Source: Opitutia bacterium (GTDB lineage: Bacteria > Verrucomicrobiota > Verrucomicrobiia > Opitutales > Opitutaceae). From it: a stretch of DNA of 64,000 nucleotides. The stretch spans positions 62,001-126,000 of the forward strand of contig CANJIU010000007.1 in assembly GCA_947474365.1 (NCBI GenBank). Direction: 5' to 3'. Shown piece after piece: positions 31,023 to 43,113 of this stretch (positions are counted from its first letter, which is position 1; every line of letters starts with the position of its first letter). The translations under genes and the position numbers were made by a program. A model generated the notes under the pieces. It did not search any database. It was not told where the DNA came from and saw only the letters and a list, made by a program, of their open reading frames with translations.

Positions 31023-31547
31023 ATGCCCACCTATCAACGCTTCGAGGATCTTCCGGTCTGGCAAGAGGCCATCCTCCTCGCCGAGCGTGTCGAAGATCTT
31101 GTCGAGTCCGCGCGCGACGCCCTCACGTGGTCCAAGCGCGACCAAATCGACCGCGCGTCGCTCTCCGTCTCCAATAACATTGCCGAAGGTTTCGAACGCG
31201 GCACCACCAACGAACTTCTCACCTTTCTCTACATCGCGCGCGGCTCCGCCGGCGAAGTCCGCTCCATGCTCTGCTTCTTCGAGCGCCGGCCGGCGCTGCG
31301 TGATCTCAAATCTGAGATTTCAAATTTGAAATCCATCGCCGAAAGCTGCTCACGCCAGCTGGGCGCCTGGGCCGCGTCGTTGCAAAACTCCGATATCGCC
31401 GGCCCGCGCCACCTCAACGACAAATCCCGGGCCGACTACGCGAAGCAACAATCGCGGAAGACCGGCACCACGAATTTTCAACAACTCCTCGCCCAAAATC
31501 TCTCGCCGGATCATCCCCTCCATCCGAGCAATCGTGCGGCGCGATGA
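31023..31547 (+). CDS. four-helix bundle protein (23S rRNA intervening-sequence family)
   Basis: 174 residues from the ATG at 31023 (MPTYQRFEDLPVWQEAILLA). The pattern FEDLPVWQEA...DQIDRASLSVSNNIAEGFER...FLYIARGSAGEVRSML is diagnostic for the four-helix-bundle family first seen in 23S rRNA intervening sequences; its function is unsettled. Residues about 94-104 (LRDLKSEISNLKSI) are encoded by a copy of the AT-rich repeat inserted in frame at 31302-31333 and extend the protein without a stop. The C-terminal tail beyond about residue 120 is polar and longer than usual. Confidence 0.8.
   Translation: MPTYQRFEDLPVWQEAILLAERVEDLVESARDALTWSKRDQIDRASLSVSNNIAEGFERGTTNELLTFLYIARGSAGEVRSMLCFFERRPALRDLKSEISNLKSIAESCSRQLGAWAASLQNSDIAGPRHLNDKSRADYAKQQSRKTGTTNFQQLLAQNLSPDHPLHPSNRAAR
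31302..31333. repeat. AT-rich repeat inside a coding sequence, copy 2
   Basis: The segment contains a perfect 16-base palindrome, atttcaaatttgaaat (31317-31332), preceded by ctcaaatctgag. It lies within the four-helix-bundle gene and is translated as DLKSEISNLKS. Confidence 0.7.
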
Positions 31548-31555
31548 CGCGTTGC

Positions 31556-31632
31556 ACGAATCTCAAAATTTCAAATTTGAAATCTCAAATCGGAAACCGG
31601 AAATCTGAAATCTCAAATTTGAAATTTCAAAT
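31556..31632. repeat. AT-rich repeat cluster, copy 3
   Basis: Several head-to-tail words of the type aaatttgaaatctcaaat, in both orientations, fill the 77 bp directly after the four-helix-bundle gene. The cluster stands out as AT-rich in a strongly GC-rich background. Confidence 0.7.
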
Positions 31633-31659
31633 CGCGCCGCGCGCGCCCCGCGCGCGGCG

Positions 31660-34973
<3,314 letters not shown>

Positions 34974-34977
<4 letters not shown>

Positions 34978-35822
34978 GATTCGTCGGCGCGCACCGCGAG
35001 GAGCTCGACCAGCTGCGTGAGAACGCGGTCGCGATCCCGTCCGGAGAGGGAGAGGGCGAGTTGGGCGAACAGCAGTCCGTAGGGTGCTCCGATGTCGAAG
35101 CGGCGGCCGGCGACGGTGAACGCCAGGTAGCGGCGGCGCGCTGCCAGCGTATGGAGTGCGGGGGAAAGTCCGAGCGGACGATCCGGCGCCGCGCGCTGCT
35201 GCTCGTCGAGAATCGAGAAAAGCTCCGGCCCGAGGACGTGCATCCCGAAGAAACAGAGGTAAAACCCTGCGCGCAGTCCCGGCACGAGCAGTTGCTGCTC
35301 CGCGATCGTGGGGGTCGGCTTTTCCAGCACGGCCTCCACTTGGTACAGGGGCTGGTCTCCGCTCACCAGCCGGCCGCCCACCGCACCGAAGGACGTCAGC
35401 TGGCTTTCGCGTGTCGGTTGGACGGCCGAGACCGGAGCGTTGGCGGCCACGGCGACGTCGATGAGCTGGCGGGCGCAACTCGTCTTGGACCGCGCGACAT
35501 GCAGATGGTCGCCGACCAGATGCAGAAACGGTTCGTCGCCGACAAAGCCCTGACCGCTCAGCACGGCGTGGCCGTAGCCGCGCGGCGTATCTTGAACAAT
35601 GAACCGCACCCGCGAGCGCAAGGCGCCGCAGGCCTCGGCATACGCCGCCTCGTCACCCGGGCAGACGACGACGGCAAATTCCTCGATGCCAGCGCCCGCC
35701 GCTTCCTCCAGGACGACCTGCAGGGCGGACTTGGGCTCGCCGGCTTGATCGATAAGCGTCTGCAGCGGCAAGGTGCGCTGGCGGGGATTGGCGGCGGTGA
35801 CGAGGACTTTGCGGATTCTCAT
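34974..35822 (-). CDS. GalU-like sugar nucleotidyltransferase, degenerate active site
   Basis: 282 residues from the ATG at 35822 (MRIRKVLVTAANPRQRTLP). The overall pattern follows GalU (UTP:glucose-1-phosphate uridylyltransferase): QDTPRGYGHAVLSG...GDEPFLHLVGDHLHV, VEAVLEKP, and RAGFYLCFFGMHVL. The nucleotide-binding GxGTR loop expected after the first strand is replaced by ANPRQRT, and the usual acidic pair after the third strand reads GDH. It may be a divergent enzyme or a non-catalytic partner of the kinase/pyrophosphorylase encoded downstream with a 4-bp overlap. Confidence 0.7.
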
Positions 35823-35959
35823 GGGCGCGGTGACGCGGAAGCGGACAACGTGGGGTGCGGCCGGCTGATCCTCAAGACGCTTGTTTGGGGAAATCGGTGC
35901 CGGGTCCAAATGACCGCCCGGGTTGACCGCGCCGGGTTTTTCGTTACCCCTGACCCCTT

Positions 35960-36463
35960 ATGCCGAAACGAACCGCCGCTCCGAAGCCCGCCGCGCCCCG
36001 CGTGCTGGGCGGCACCGTGTACATCACCCGGCAGGTTCATTTCAACTCGGCCCACCGGCTGATCAACCCCTTCAAGGGCCGGAAATGGAACGAGGAAAAG
36101 TTTGGCCCGTGCACCAACCCGCACTGGCACGGTCACAATTACGTGCTTGAGGTCACCGTCGCCGGCCAACCGGACCCCGAGACCGGCTACGTGATGGATC
36201 TGGGCGAGCTGAAGCGGATCTTGAACGTCGCGGTGGTGGATAAATGTGATCACCGCAACCTGAACGACCAGGTGGACTTTCTCCGCGGCATCAATCCCTC
36301 GACCGAGAACTTGGTCATCGCCTTCTGGCACGAGATCGAGCCGCTCATCCCCGCGGGCCGGCTGCACTGCGTGCGCCTCTACGAAACCCCGCGAAACTTT
36401 GTGGACTTTTTTGGGCCCGACACACCCGGCCAGGCTTCTGCGCCACAAAGGCCGAAGACATGA
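35960..36463 (+). CDS. 6-pyruvoyl-tetrahydropterin synthase / 6-carboxytetrahydropterin synthase family
   Basis: 167 residues. Zinc-binding histidines are in FNSAHRL and HWHGHNY, and the catalytic-type cysteine is in [11 protein letters not shown]. The sequence resembles animal-type PTPS (long insert after AHRL, ending in [15 protein letters not shown]) more than short E. coli QueD. It acts on 7,8-dihydroneopterin triphosphate, giving 6-pyruvoyl-tetrahydropterin or 6-carboxytetrahydropterin. Its stop overlaps the start of folE2, whose enzyme makes that substrate. No queC or queE is in the window. Product assignment is inference. Confidence 0.85.
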   Translation: MPKRTAAPKPAAPRVLGGTVYITRQVHFNSAHRLINPFKGRKWNEEKFGPCTNPHWHGHNYVLEVTVAGQPDPETGYVMDLGELKRILNVAVVDKCDHRNLNDQVDFLRGINPSTENLVIAFWHEIEPLIPAGRLHCVRLYETPRNFVDFFGPDTPGQASAPQRPKT

Positions 36464-37434
36464 AAAAACCGATGTATCTCCACCGCTCCGCGAGCGGGGC
36501 GGCGCCACGCATCAAACGCGGCTACGACACCACGTTCAAGGTCACGCCGCCCTACCGCGAAACGTTGCCTGACATGATGGAGGCGGCGCACGATGCGGTT
36601 CACGGTGCGCATGTGCCGATCCAGCAGGTGGGCGTGCATAATTTCAAACTGCCGCTGAAGTTCCGCACCAAGCGGAAGGAAATCCTGACGCTGGAGGCCA
36701 GCGTGACCGGCACGGTGTCGCTCGAGGCGGACCTCAAGGGCATCAACATGAGCCGGATCGTCCGCTCGTTTTACGAGCACAAGGACGAAGTCTTCACGGG
36801 CGAGTGGATGGGCAGGATTCTCCGCTCCTACCTCAAGAACGTGAAGAGCAAGGATGCGCGGCTCAAGGTGAGCTTCTCCTATCCGATGCTGCACCGCAGC
36901 CTCCGCAGCGGACTCGAGGGCTATCAATTCTACCAGGTCGCGTTTGAAGGTGTGATGACACGCAACGGCGACTGGCGGCGGTTCATCCATTTTGACTTCG
37001 TCTACTCCTCGGCATGTCCGTGCTCGGCCGAGCTTTCCGAGCACGCGCGCGACACGCGCGGCGTATACACCGTGCCGCATTCGCAGCGGAGCAAGGCTCG
37101 CATCGTGCTTGAGGAAGTGTCTGGAAAACGGATCTGGATTGAGGACGTCCAGGCGTTGTGCCTGCGTGCCCTGAAGACTGAGACGCAGGTTATGGTGAAG
37201 CGCGAGGACGAGCAGGCGTTTGCCGAACTCAATGGTGCCCACCTCAAGTTCGTCGAGGACGCCGCACGGCTGCTCTACCGGGAATTCGACGCCGACCCGC
37301 GCATCCGGGATTTCCAGATCGCGTGCTCGCACCTGGAGTCGCTGCACTCGCACGACGCTGTGAGTGTGATCTGCAAGGGCGTGAAGGGCGGCTTCAGCGC
37401 CAACTTCATGGATTTCGGTTCGCTCGTGTGCTGA
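36460..37434 (+). CDS. folE2: GTP cyclohydrolase FolE2 (type IB)
   Basis: 324 residues. The zinc-ligand segment [13 protein letters not shown] and the N-terminal [15 protein letters not shown] match the FolE2 family, which converts GTP to 7,8-dihydroneopterin triphosphate, the first step of folate, queuosine and biopterin synthesis. Family members use other divalent metals than the zinc-only FolE. It is translationally coupled to the PTPS-like gene (ATGA overlap at 36460-36463). Confidence 0.9.
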   Translation: MKKPMYLHRSASGAAPRIKRGYDTTFKVTPPYRETLPDMMEAAHDAVHGAHVPIQQVGVHNFKLPLKFRTKRKEILTLEASVTGTVSLEADLKGINMSRIVRSFYEHKDEVFTGEWMGRILRSYLKNVKSKDARLKVSFSYPMLHRSLRSGLEGYQFYQVAFEGVMTRNGDWRRFIHFDFVYSSACPCSAELSEHARDTRGVYTVPHSQRSKARIVLEEVSGKRIWIEDVQALCLRALKTETQVMVKREDEQAFAELNGAHLKFVEDAARLLYREFDADPRIRDFQIACSHLESLHSHDAVSVICKGVKGGFSANFMDFGSLVC

Positions 37435-37500
37435 GTAAGCGGACTTTGTCCCGCGCCACTCTCCGGTCGCGACGGTCTCCCGGGAAAACGAAAAACTAAA

Positions 37501-37580
37501 GTGTCACTTAATACGTGACACTGTGACTGAACTCTCGAGAGGGAGGCGGAAAAAGTGTCACGTATTACGTGACACTTTTT
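37501..37580. repeat. pair of GTGTCAC palindromes, possible terminator
   Basis: A perfect palindrome with 15-base arms (aaaaagtgtcacgta at 37550-37564 and its complement at 37566-37580) ends in a run of Ts, so it could terminate the folE2 transcript. A second, imperfect copy (gtgtcac...gtgacac, 37501-37521) lies 28 bp upstream. Both are in the gap between folE2 and the SDR gene. Confidence 0.75.
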
Positions 37581-37698
37581 CGAGCGCCGTGATCGGAATG
37601 GACTGAGGCGGAGGGCGTTTGGCGCCGGGGGCGCAGGGGCGGGGCAGGGTGATGTAGGATTGAGTTGGGGAGCGGCGGGCGGTGAGAATCCTCCCCTC

Positions 37699-38409
37699 AT
37701 GATCAAACCCGTTGTGCTCATTACCGGCGCGTCCCAGGGGATCGGCGCCGCGATCGCCAGGACTTTTGCCCAGGAAATCCGCGGTGTGCGGCTCGCGCTG
37801 GTGGCGCGCAATGCGAAGAACCTCGCTGCCATCGCCCGCGCGTGCGTCAAGGCGGGCGCGACGGCCGAGACGTTTGCGTGCGATGTGGCCGACGAATCGG
37901 CGGTGGCGGCGCTCGCAACGGCCGTAACAAAACGCTTCGGCGCGGTCGACGTGCTGATCAACAACGCCGGCGCGTTCGCCATGGCGTCGTTTGTGGAGAC
38001 AACCGTCGCCGACTTCGACCGCATGATCGCGACGAATCTGCGCAGCGCGTTTCTCGTCACACGCGCCTTCCTGCCCGCCATGCTGGAGCGCAGGAGGGGC
38101 GATGTTTTCTTCATGAGCTCGATCGCCGGCCTGGGCGCCTATCCCAACGCGACCGCTTATTGCGCGGCAAAATTCGGGTTGACGGGGCTCGCCAAGGTGT
38201 TGCGTGCCGAGACGAAGGCCACCGGCGTGCGCGTGTGCTGCGTGCACCCGGGCGCCACCTGGTCGCCTTCATGGAGCGCGAGTGGCGTGAAACCCGAACG
38301 CATCATGCCCGCCGAGGATGTGGCGCGCGCGTTCCTCGATGTTTATCGGCTGACTCGGCGCAGTGTGGTCGAGGAGATCGTGCTGCGGCCGCAACTCGGC
38401 GACTTGTAG
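37699..38409 (+). CDS. short-chain dehydrogenase/reductase
   Basis: 236 residues from the ATG at 37699 (MIKPVVLITGASQGIGAAIA). Classical SDR marks are all present: GASQGIG nucleotide loop, NNAG, the catalytic Ser in FFMSSIAG and YCAAK with Tyr and Lys. RN after the second strand favours NADPH. It lies 264 bp downstream of folE2 on the same strand; a sepiapterin-reductase-like role in tetrahydrobiopterin synthesis is possible by context only. Palindromes with a T-run separate the two, so co-transcription is not assured. Confidence 0.85.
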   Translation: MIKPVVLITGASQGIGAAIARTFAQEIRGVRLALVARNAKNLAAIARACVKAGATAETFACDVADESAVAALATAVTKRFGAVDVLINNAGAFAMASFVETTVADFDRMIATNLRSAFLVTRAFLPAMLERRRGDVFFMSSIAGLGAYPNATAYCAAKFGLTGLAKVLRAETKATGVRVCCVHPGATWSPSWSASGVKPERIMPAEDVARAFLDVYRLTRRSVVEEIVLRPQLGDL

Positions 38410-38455
38410 TTCGGACGTCCCGCCGTAACCACGATGTTGTGACACACACGAGAGA

Positions 38456-38517
38456 CTGGGGACGCGGAGCCCTCTCCCCGGTTTCGATTCACGCGACGAG
38501 GGCGTCGCGTCCCCAGG
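38456..38517. repeat. GC-rich REP-like hairpin, copy B
   Basis: The segment starts ctggggacgcgg and ends gggcgtcgcgtccccag, so its ends are inverted. It lies between the SDR gene and the beta-propeller gene and is related to the copies at 12383, 50308 and 57092. Confidence 0.6.
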
Positions 38518-38557
38518 AACAGGACACGCGCGACGCCTCCGCCGTTACCCCTCCCTC

Positions 38558-39505
38558 ATGAAATTTCCGACCTTGTATGCTGTGCTCTGGCTGGCGTTCG
38601 CTGCCGTCTTGGTAGCACAGCCGGAACGCCCGCTTCCTCCCCGGGGTGGCGACGGCCCTTGGAACCATCGCGTGCTGCTCGCGACTTCGCCCGACGGGTT
38701 GACGTGGACGGTCGGCAAGAGCGTCGTCGCCGAGCACGCGTCCGTGCCCGAGCTTTTCCAGGGGCCGGACGGTCGCGCCATCCTCCTGTTCGTCGACGCC
38801 TCCGGTGAGACGCGTCCAGGTGCACTGGGCGCGATGGTGCGGCAGGCGGATGGCTCGTGGAGCCGCCGCGAGACCAACCTGCGGGGGGCCGACCCGAATG
38901 TCGTGCGCCGCCAGGATGGCACCCACCTCGCGTACACGAAGGAGCGTGACGGCGCGATCGTCGTCTTCTCCTCCCGCGACGGCCTCGACTGGGAGTGGCG
39001 CGGAGTGGCGTTTCAGGACGAACGTTATCCCAACACGACGGACGCCGACGTGTTTGAAACACCTTCCGGCTGGGTGGCGCTGATCTCACTCGGCCCGCGC
39101 CTGCTCCGCTGTACGTCGCGCGACGGGCTGAAATTCACCACCGACGGCGAGATGCTCGATCTCGGCGGTTCCGTGTCAGACACCGTCGCCGTCAAGGGCG
39201 GCTGGCGGACGTTCTTTCATGTCAATCCGGTCCCGCGGAATGATTTCAAGATGTCGATTCGCTCCGCGTTCACGGCCGATGGGAAGACGTGGAAGCCGGA
39301 AGCGGGTGACCGCGTCGTCGCGCCCAAGGACGGCCCGGCCCGTCTGGGCGTTGCGGATCCTGCGCCGCTGCAGTTGCCAGACGGCACCTGGCTGATGGCG
39401 ATCAAATCATTTCATTCGCGGCCGGAATTTGGCGGCCCTCCTCCGGGTGGCTTCAATCGCGGTTCTGGTCCGCGCAACGCTCCCGCCGCCCGCGGGCCCG
39501 GGTAA
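38558..39505 (+). CDS. secreted beta-propeller protein (GH43/sialidase-like fold), possibly truncated
   Basis: 315 residues. MKFPTLYAVLWLAFAAVLVA is a signal peptide. Repeating segments such as LLATSPDGLTWTVG, VFSSRDGLDWEW, RCTSRDGLKFT and SAFTADGKTWK are sialidase/arabinanase-type propeller blades. No catalytic set could be assigned. The C-terminus is a glycine/proline-rich linker that stops at 39505, and a second propeller start continues in another frame directly behind it. The protein may therefore have been longer originally. Confidence 0.65.
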   Translation: MKFPTLYAVLWLAFAAVLVAQPERPLPPRGGDGPWNHRVLLATSPDGLTWTVGKSVVAEHASVPELFQGPDGRAILLFVDASGETRPGALGAMVRQADGSWSRRETNLRGADPNVVRRQDGTHLAYTKERDGAIVVFSSRDGLDWEWRGVAFQDERYPNTTDADVFETPSGWVALISLGPRLLRCTSRDGLKFTTDGEMLDLGGSVSDTVAVKGGWRTFFHVNPVPRNDFKMSIRSAFTADGKTWKPEAGDRVVAPKDGPARLGVADPAPLQLPDGTWLMAIKSFHSRPEFGGPPPGGFNRGSGPRNAPAARGPG

Positions 39506-39655
39506 CGCCCCGCGCGGAGGCGATCCGTGGAATAGCGATGTGGACGACTGGCGGACGACTTCCGTGGGGCGCCCGGAAAAATTGGCGACCTTTGAGCGGG
39601 CGGACGTGCCCACGACTGTGCGGCTCCACGATGGCCGGCTCATCGCGGCGCAACG
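39495..39655 (+). pseudogene. frameshifted remnant of a second propeller repeat
   Basis: In a different frame from the preceding gene, the sequence encodes APRGGDPWNSDVD followed by VPTTVRLHDGRLIAA. This resembles the first blade of the preceding protein (PPRGGDGPWNHRV ... VPELFQGPDGRAILL). It breaks off just before the 3' end of the sulfatase gene on the other strand. A frameshift in the linker plus a deletion would explain it. Confidence 0.5.
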
Positions 39656-39697
39656 TGGCTTCGCCGCGGCCGCCGCTCACTCCTCCCACGCGTTAGA

Positions 39698-41092
39698 TCA
39701 TTTTGCCGGCAACGCCGCTTTCCATCCGGCGCTGAGTAGTTTCTTCATTTCGGCGATCTGCGGAAGGTGTTTCGCATCGCCCGCGAGATTGTTGTATTCG
39801 TACGGGTCGTTGGCGTGGTCGTAGAGCTCAGTGCTGCCGTCAGGCCAGGTGGTGTAGCGGCGGCGGCCGTCAAAGGCCGTCCGTCCCATATACTCTGGAC
39901 TGTAACCCTTGGAAGGTTGGAAACTGACCCCGTCGCGGCTGATTACAGTAAAGACGGCCCGTTTCCAGGCGCGGCCCGGATCGTCAAGCAATGGCGCAAA
40001 GCTCAGGCCTTCCAGATCGCTGGGCGCGGTCAGCCCACACAGGCCGGCGAGGGTTGGATAGACATCGACCAATTCCACGAGACCGGTGGCGACCGCCGGC
40101 TTTCGCCCCGGGGCGGCGACGATGAGAGGGACGTGGGTGGTTTCCTCGAACAGGTTCAGCTTGTGAAACAGGCCGCCATGTTCACCGAGGTGGTATCCGT
40201 GGTCGCTGTGGAAAACGACGATGGTGTTTTCCCAGAGGTGCAGGCGATCCATCGTGTCGAGGAGCACACCCACCTGCGCATCCATGAAACTGATCGCCGC
40301 GTAGTAGGCCGCGATCGTGTCGCCGGGGCGTTCCGTCGGGAACTTGTCGCCGTGTGGGAGTTTGTAGGAGAGCGCGATGTCCGGGATTTTGGCGAGATGT
40401 TCGGGTGGGCCGGAGCGAGGGACCAGCGTATCCGGATTGTACATCGCATAATATTTTTCCGGCGCGATGTAGGGTGTGTGCGGCCGGCGGAATCCGGCCG
40501 CCACGAAAAAGGATTTTCCTCCCTTGAAGGTCTCTTCCATCAACGCGGCCGCCTTGCGCCCCACAAATCCGTCCCACGTGTCCGCGTCGTCGGCCCGGAT
40601 TACCACGCCGCCCTTGCCCTGCTTGCGCACGATCTGAGCCTCGGGCGGCTTTTTCGCGGTGTTGTTTTCCCGGATGTCGGTGTCCCACGAGCGCGGATCC
40701 TCGAATTCATCTCCGGTGTGATAGAGCTTCCCCACCTTGATCGTGCGGTAGTTCTGCTGGCGGAAGCATTCCGGCATGAAAACGGCGTCCTTCATAAAGG
40801 CGCGCGTCGGGGTCTTGTTGTCGACGACGCGCGTGGTGTCGGGCCGGCGGCCGCTGAGAAACGAGGTGCGGGAGGGGTTGCAGACCGGGTAGTTGCAGTA
40901 GGCGCTTTTGAAGCGCACGCCGTGCGCCGCCAGCCGGTCGATGTTCGGCGTTTTCACCACGGGATTTCCGTAGCAGCCGAGGTTGTCGTTCAAATCGTCG
41001 GAGACGATGTAGAGGACGTTTGGCCGCGGCGTGGCGGCGGAAGTGCACAGCGTGAGGAGGAGGGTGGCGGTGAGCAGGCGAAGAGCATTCAT
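39698..41092 (-). CDS. sulfatase, iduronate-2-sulfatase-like
   Basis: 464 residues from the ATG at 41092 (MNALRLLTATLLLTLCTSA signal peptide); an ATG at 41101 is also possible. The formylglycine motif is CNPSR in YPVCNPSRTSFLSGRRPDTT, the cysteine-type motif that needs a formylglycine-generating enzyme. DDLNDNLGCYG and the GRRPDTTR segment point to the iduronate-2-sulfatase group. Metal ligands HSDHGYHLGEHG are present. It acts outside the cytoplasm on sulfated polysaccharides. The ManD-like gene lies 52 bp upstream on the same strand. Confidence 0.88.
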   Translation of the reverse strand: MNALRLLTATLLLTLCTSAATPRPNVLYIVSDDLNDNLGCYGNPVVKTPNIDRLAAHGVRFKSAYCNYPVCNPSRTSFLSGRRPDTTRVVDNKTPTRAFMKDAVFMPECFRQQNYRTIKVGKLYHTGDEFEDPRSWDTDIRENNTAKKPPEAQIVRKQGKGGVVIRADDADTWDGFVGRKAAALMEETFKGGKSFFVAAGFRRPHTPYIAPEKYYAMYNPDTLVPRSGPPEHLAKIPDIALSYKLPHGDKFPTERPGDTIAAYYAAISFMDAQVGVLLDTMDRLHLWENTIVVFHSDHGYHLGEHGGLFHKLNLFEETTHVPLIVAAPGRKPAVATGLVELVDVYPTLAGLCGLTAPSDLEGLSFAPLLDDPGRAWKRAVFTVISRDGVSFQPSKGYSPEYMGRTAFDGRRRYTTWPDGSTELYDHANDPYEYNNLAGDAKHLPQIAEMKKLLSAGWKAALPAK

Positions 41093-41144
41093 GGGGATCA
41101 TGGCGCCGAAAAAGACACCGAGGTGGGTGGAAATGCGGGGTGGA

Positions 41145-42494
41145 TTACGGCCGGACTGCGGTGCCGTCACGACGGCGGACCGGTTCCCAATAGCCGGAGT
41201 GGGCGGGCAGCGGGTACTTCTTGGCCTTTTCCTCGTCGAACTCCACGCCCCAGCCGGGGGCCTCGTTGATGTACGCGTAGCCGTTCTTGATCGTGTGTGT
41301 GCCGGGAAATACCTCCCGCGTGGCGTCGTTGAACGTCACCGATTCCTGGATGCCGAAATTGTGGATGTTCAGGTCGAGATGGAGCGAGGCGGCGTGTCCG
41401 ATCGGGCAGAGGTCGCCGGGGCCATGCCAGGCGCTGCGCACGCCGAAATATTCCGCCAGTGCGGCCAGCTTGCGGGTCGGCGTGAAGCCGCCCACCTGCG
41501 TGAGGTGCACGCGCAGGAAGTCGATCAGCCGGTCCTTGATCAGCGGCGTCCACTCGTGCGGGCTGTTGAACAGCTCGCCCATCGCGATCGGCACTGTCGT
41601 CTGCGCCCGCAATTGCGCGAACCATCCATTCTGCTCGGGCGGGAGCGGATCTTCGATGAAGAACGGCCGGTATGGCTCGAGTTCCTTGCACAGGCGGATC
41701 GCTTCGATCGGTTCGATCCGCTCGTGGATGTCATGCAGCAACTCAACGGTGTCGCCGCAGGTGGCCCGGATGTGGGCGAACATCTTTGGCACGCCCTTCA
41801 GGTAGGGCAGCGAGTCCATGTGACGGTCCGCGGGCAGGCCGAAGCCGTTCTTCTTGAAGTCGGGATTCGTGTTGAGTTGTTCGGATCCGTAGCCGCCGAG
41901 CTGAATGCGGATGTGCCGGAAGCCCTGGGCCTGTCGGGCCTTCACCTGCGCCTCGACTGCCTGCACATCGGCGCCGCTGCAGTGGGTGTAGGTGTCGACC
42001 GCGAACCGCGACCTGCCGCCGATCAGTTGATACACCGGCAGCCCCGCGCGCTTGCCCTTGATGTCCCACAACGCGAGGTCGAGGCCGCTCAGCGCGTTGT
42101 TCATCACCGGGCCATTGCGCCAGTAGGAACTCGTGTAGGCGTTTTGCCAGATATCCTCGATGTCGTCGACGTTGCGGCCGCGCGCGAACGGATCGAGGTA
42201 CTCGTTCACCGCCGTGACGACCGTCAACGGTCGCTGGTTGAACGTGGCGCAGCCCAGGCCGTAGAGTCCGGGTTCGGACGTCTCCACGCGGACGACAACG
42301 AAGCGGGTTGAGCCTTGCGTGGCGCAGGTGAAGGCGCGGACGCGGGTGATCACGATCGGCTTCGAGCCGCGATTCACGCGGGCCGAGACCGCCTCGGCGG
42401 CCCGGGCGCCGCGGTCGATAAACCCCAGCGCTGAAAGACCGGCGCCAAGGCCGAGCGTTTTGAGGGCGGATCGACGGGAAACGGAATACGACAT
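41145..42494 (-). CDS. mannonate dehydratase-like enolase superfamily protein with Tat signal
   Basis: 449 residues from the ATG at 42494 (MSYSVSRRSALKTLGLGAG), which gives a twin-arginine-type export signal. The barrel domain matches D-mannonate dehydratase/RspA: LLHDIHERIEPIEA, FFIEDPLPPEQ, AMGELFNS as the three acidic metal-ligand segments, and SAWHGPGDLCPIGHAA. Typical ManD proteins are cytosolic, so an exported version is unusual. Its gene precedes a sulfatase gene, which suggests uronate-containing glycan breakdown. The substrate is not proven. Confidence 0.85.
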   Translation of the reverse strand: MSYSVSRRSALKTLGLGAGLSALGFIDRGARAAEAVSARVNRGSKPIVITRVRAFTCATQGSTRFVVVRVETSEPGLYGLGCATFNQRPLTVVTAVNEYLDPFARGRNVDDIEDIWQNAYTSSYWRNGPVMNNALSGLDLALWDIKGKRAGLPVYQLIGGRSRFAVDTYTHCSGADVQAVEAQVKARQAQGFRHIRIQLGGYGSEQLNTNPDFKKNGFGLPADRHMDSLPYLKGVPKMFAHIRATCGDTVELLHDIHERIEPIEAIRLCKELEPYRPFFIEDPLPPEQNGWFAQLRAQTTVPIAMGELFNSPHEWTPLIKDRLIDFLRVHLTQVGGFTPTRKLAALAEYFGVRSAWHGPGDLCPIGHAASLHLDLNIHNFGIQESVTFNDATREVFPGTHTIKNGYAYINEAPGWGVEFDEEKAKKYPLPAHSGYWEPVRRRDGTAVRP

Positions 42495-42594
42495 GGGAAG
42501 GGGAAATCGGGGTTGGGCGTTCTGCTTAGCACGCTCGACCGTGCTGGGCACGATCCAATTGCGGATGGGTCCAAAGGACGGTTGGGCTGCGAAA

Positions 42595-43113
42595 TCAGGG
42601 AGGAAAACGCACCGTCTTTTCCCCGTGGGTCGGCAGAAAAAACAGGGTCTGCTTACGCGTGCCCGCCCGCACCAGAACCGAGTTGAGCTGGTCGCGGAAG
42701 AGATCGGTCATCACCGCGTGACGGATCTTTGTGCCTTCGATCCCGGCGGGAAGCTCGACCTCGAAGTAGAGCCAGAATTCGTTCTCGGCGTCCTTGATCT
42801 CCCGGCCGATCCAGTGAAACCCACGGGCGGTGCCATCGGCCGATTTGATCGTGAACGTTGCCGTCACATAGGCGTGGGCGAGCGTGTCGAATTCCGTGAC
42901 CGGCGTTTTTTCGATCGAAATCTTCTTCTTGGCCCGCGCACTCAATGCGGTCTCGAAATCGTCTGCGTAGACACGCAGTGCGATCTCAAGTTTATGGGTG
43001 GATTCCTGGTAGGTCGCTTCGGCGATCGAGCGGTGAATCGGATGGGCGCGGGCGGCCGGAAGCCCGATCAGACACGCCCCCAGGAGCCACCCGGTGAATT
43101 GCCCGATTTTCAT
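42595..43113 (-). CDS. DUF6702 family protein
   Basis: 172 residues. The N-terminus ends in a signal peptide (LIGLPAARAHPIHRSIAEA), and the pattern HPIHRSIAEATYQ...LEIALRVYADDFETAL is that of the DUF6702 family of unknown function. Its ATG overlaps the stop of the upstream M1 peptidase gene by 4 bp, so the two are probably translated together. Confidence 0.8.
   Translation of the reverse strand: MKIGQFTGWLLGACLIGLPAARAHPIHRSIAEATYQESTHKLEIALRVYADDFETALSARAKKKISIEKTPVTEFDTLAHAYVTATFTIKSADGTARGFHWIGREIKDAENEFWLYFEVELPAGIEGTKIRHAVMTDLFRDQLNSVLVRAGTRKQTLFFLPTHGEKTVRFPP

Noticed and set aside
30978-31632. CRISPR array
   Set aside because: The repeated AT-rich words are irregularly spaced, palindromic and without unique spacers of uniform length, and there are no cas genes.
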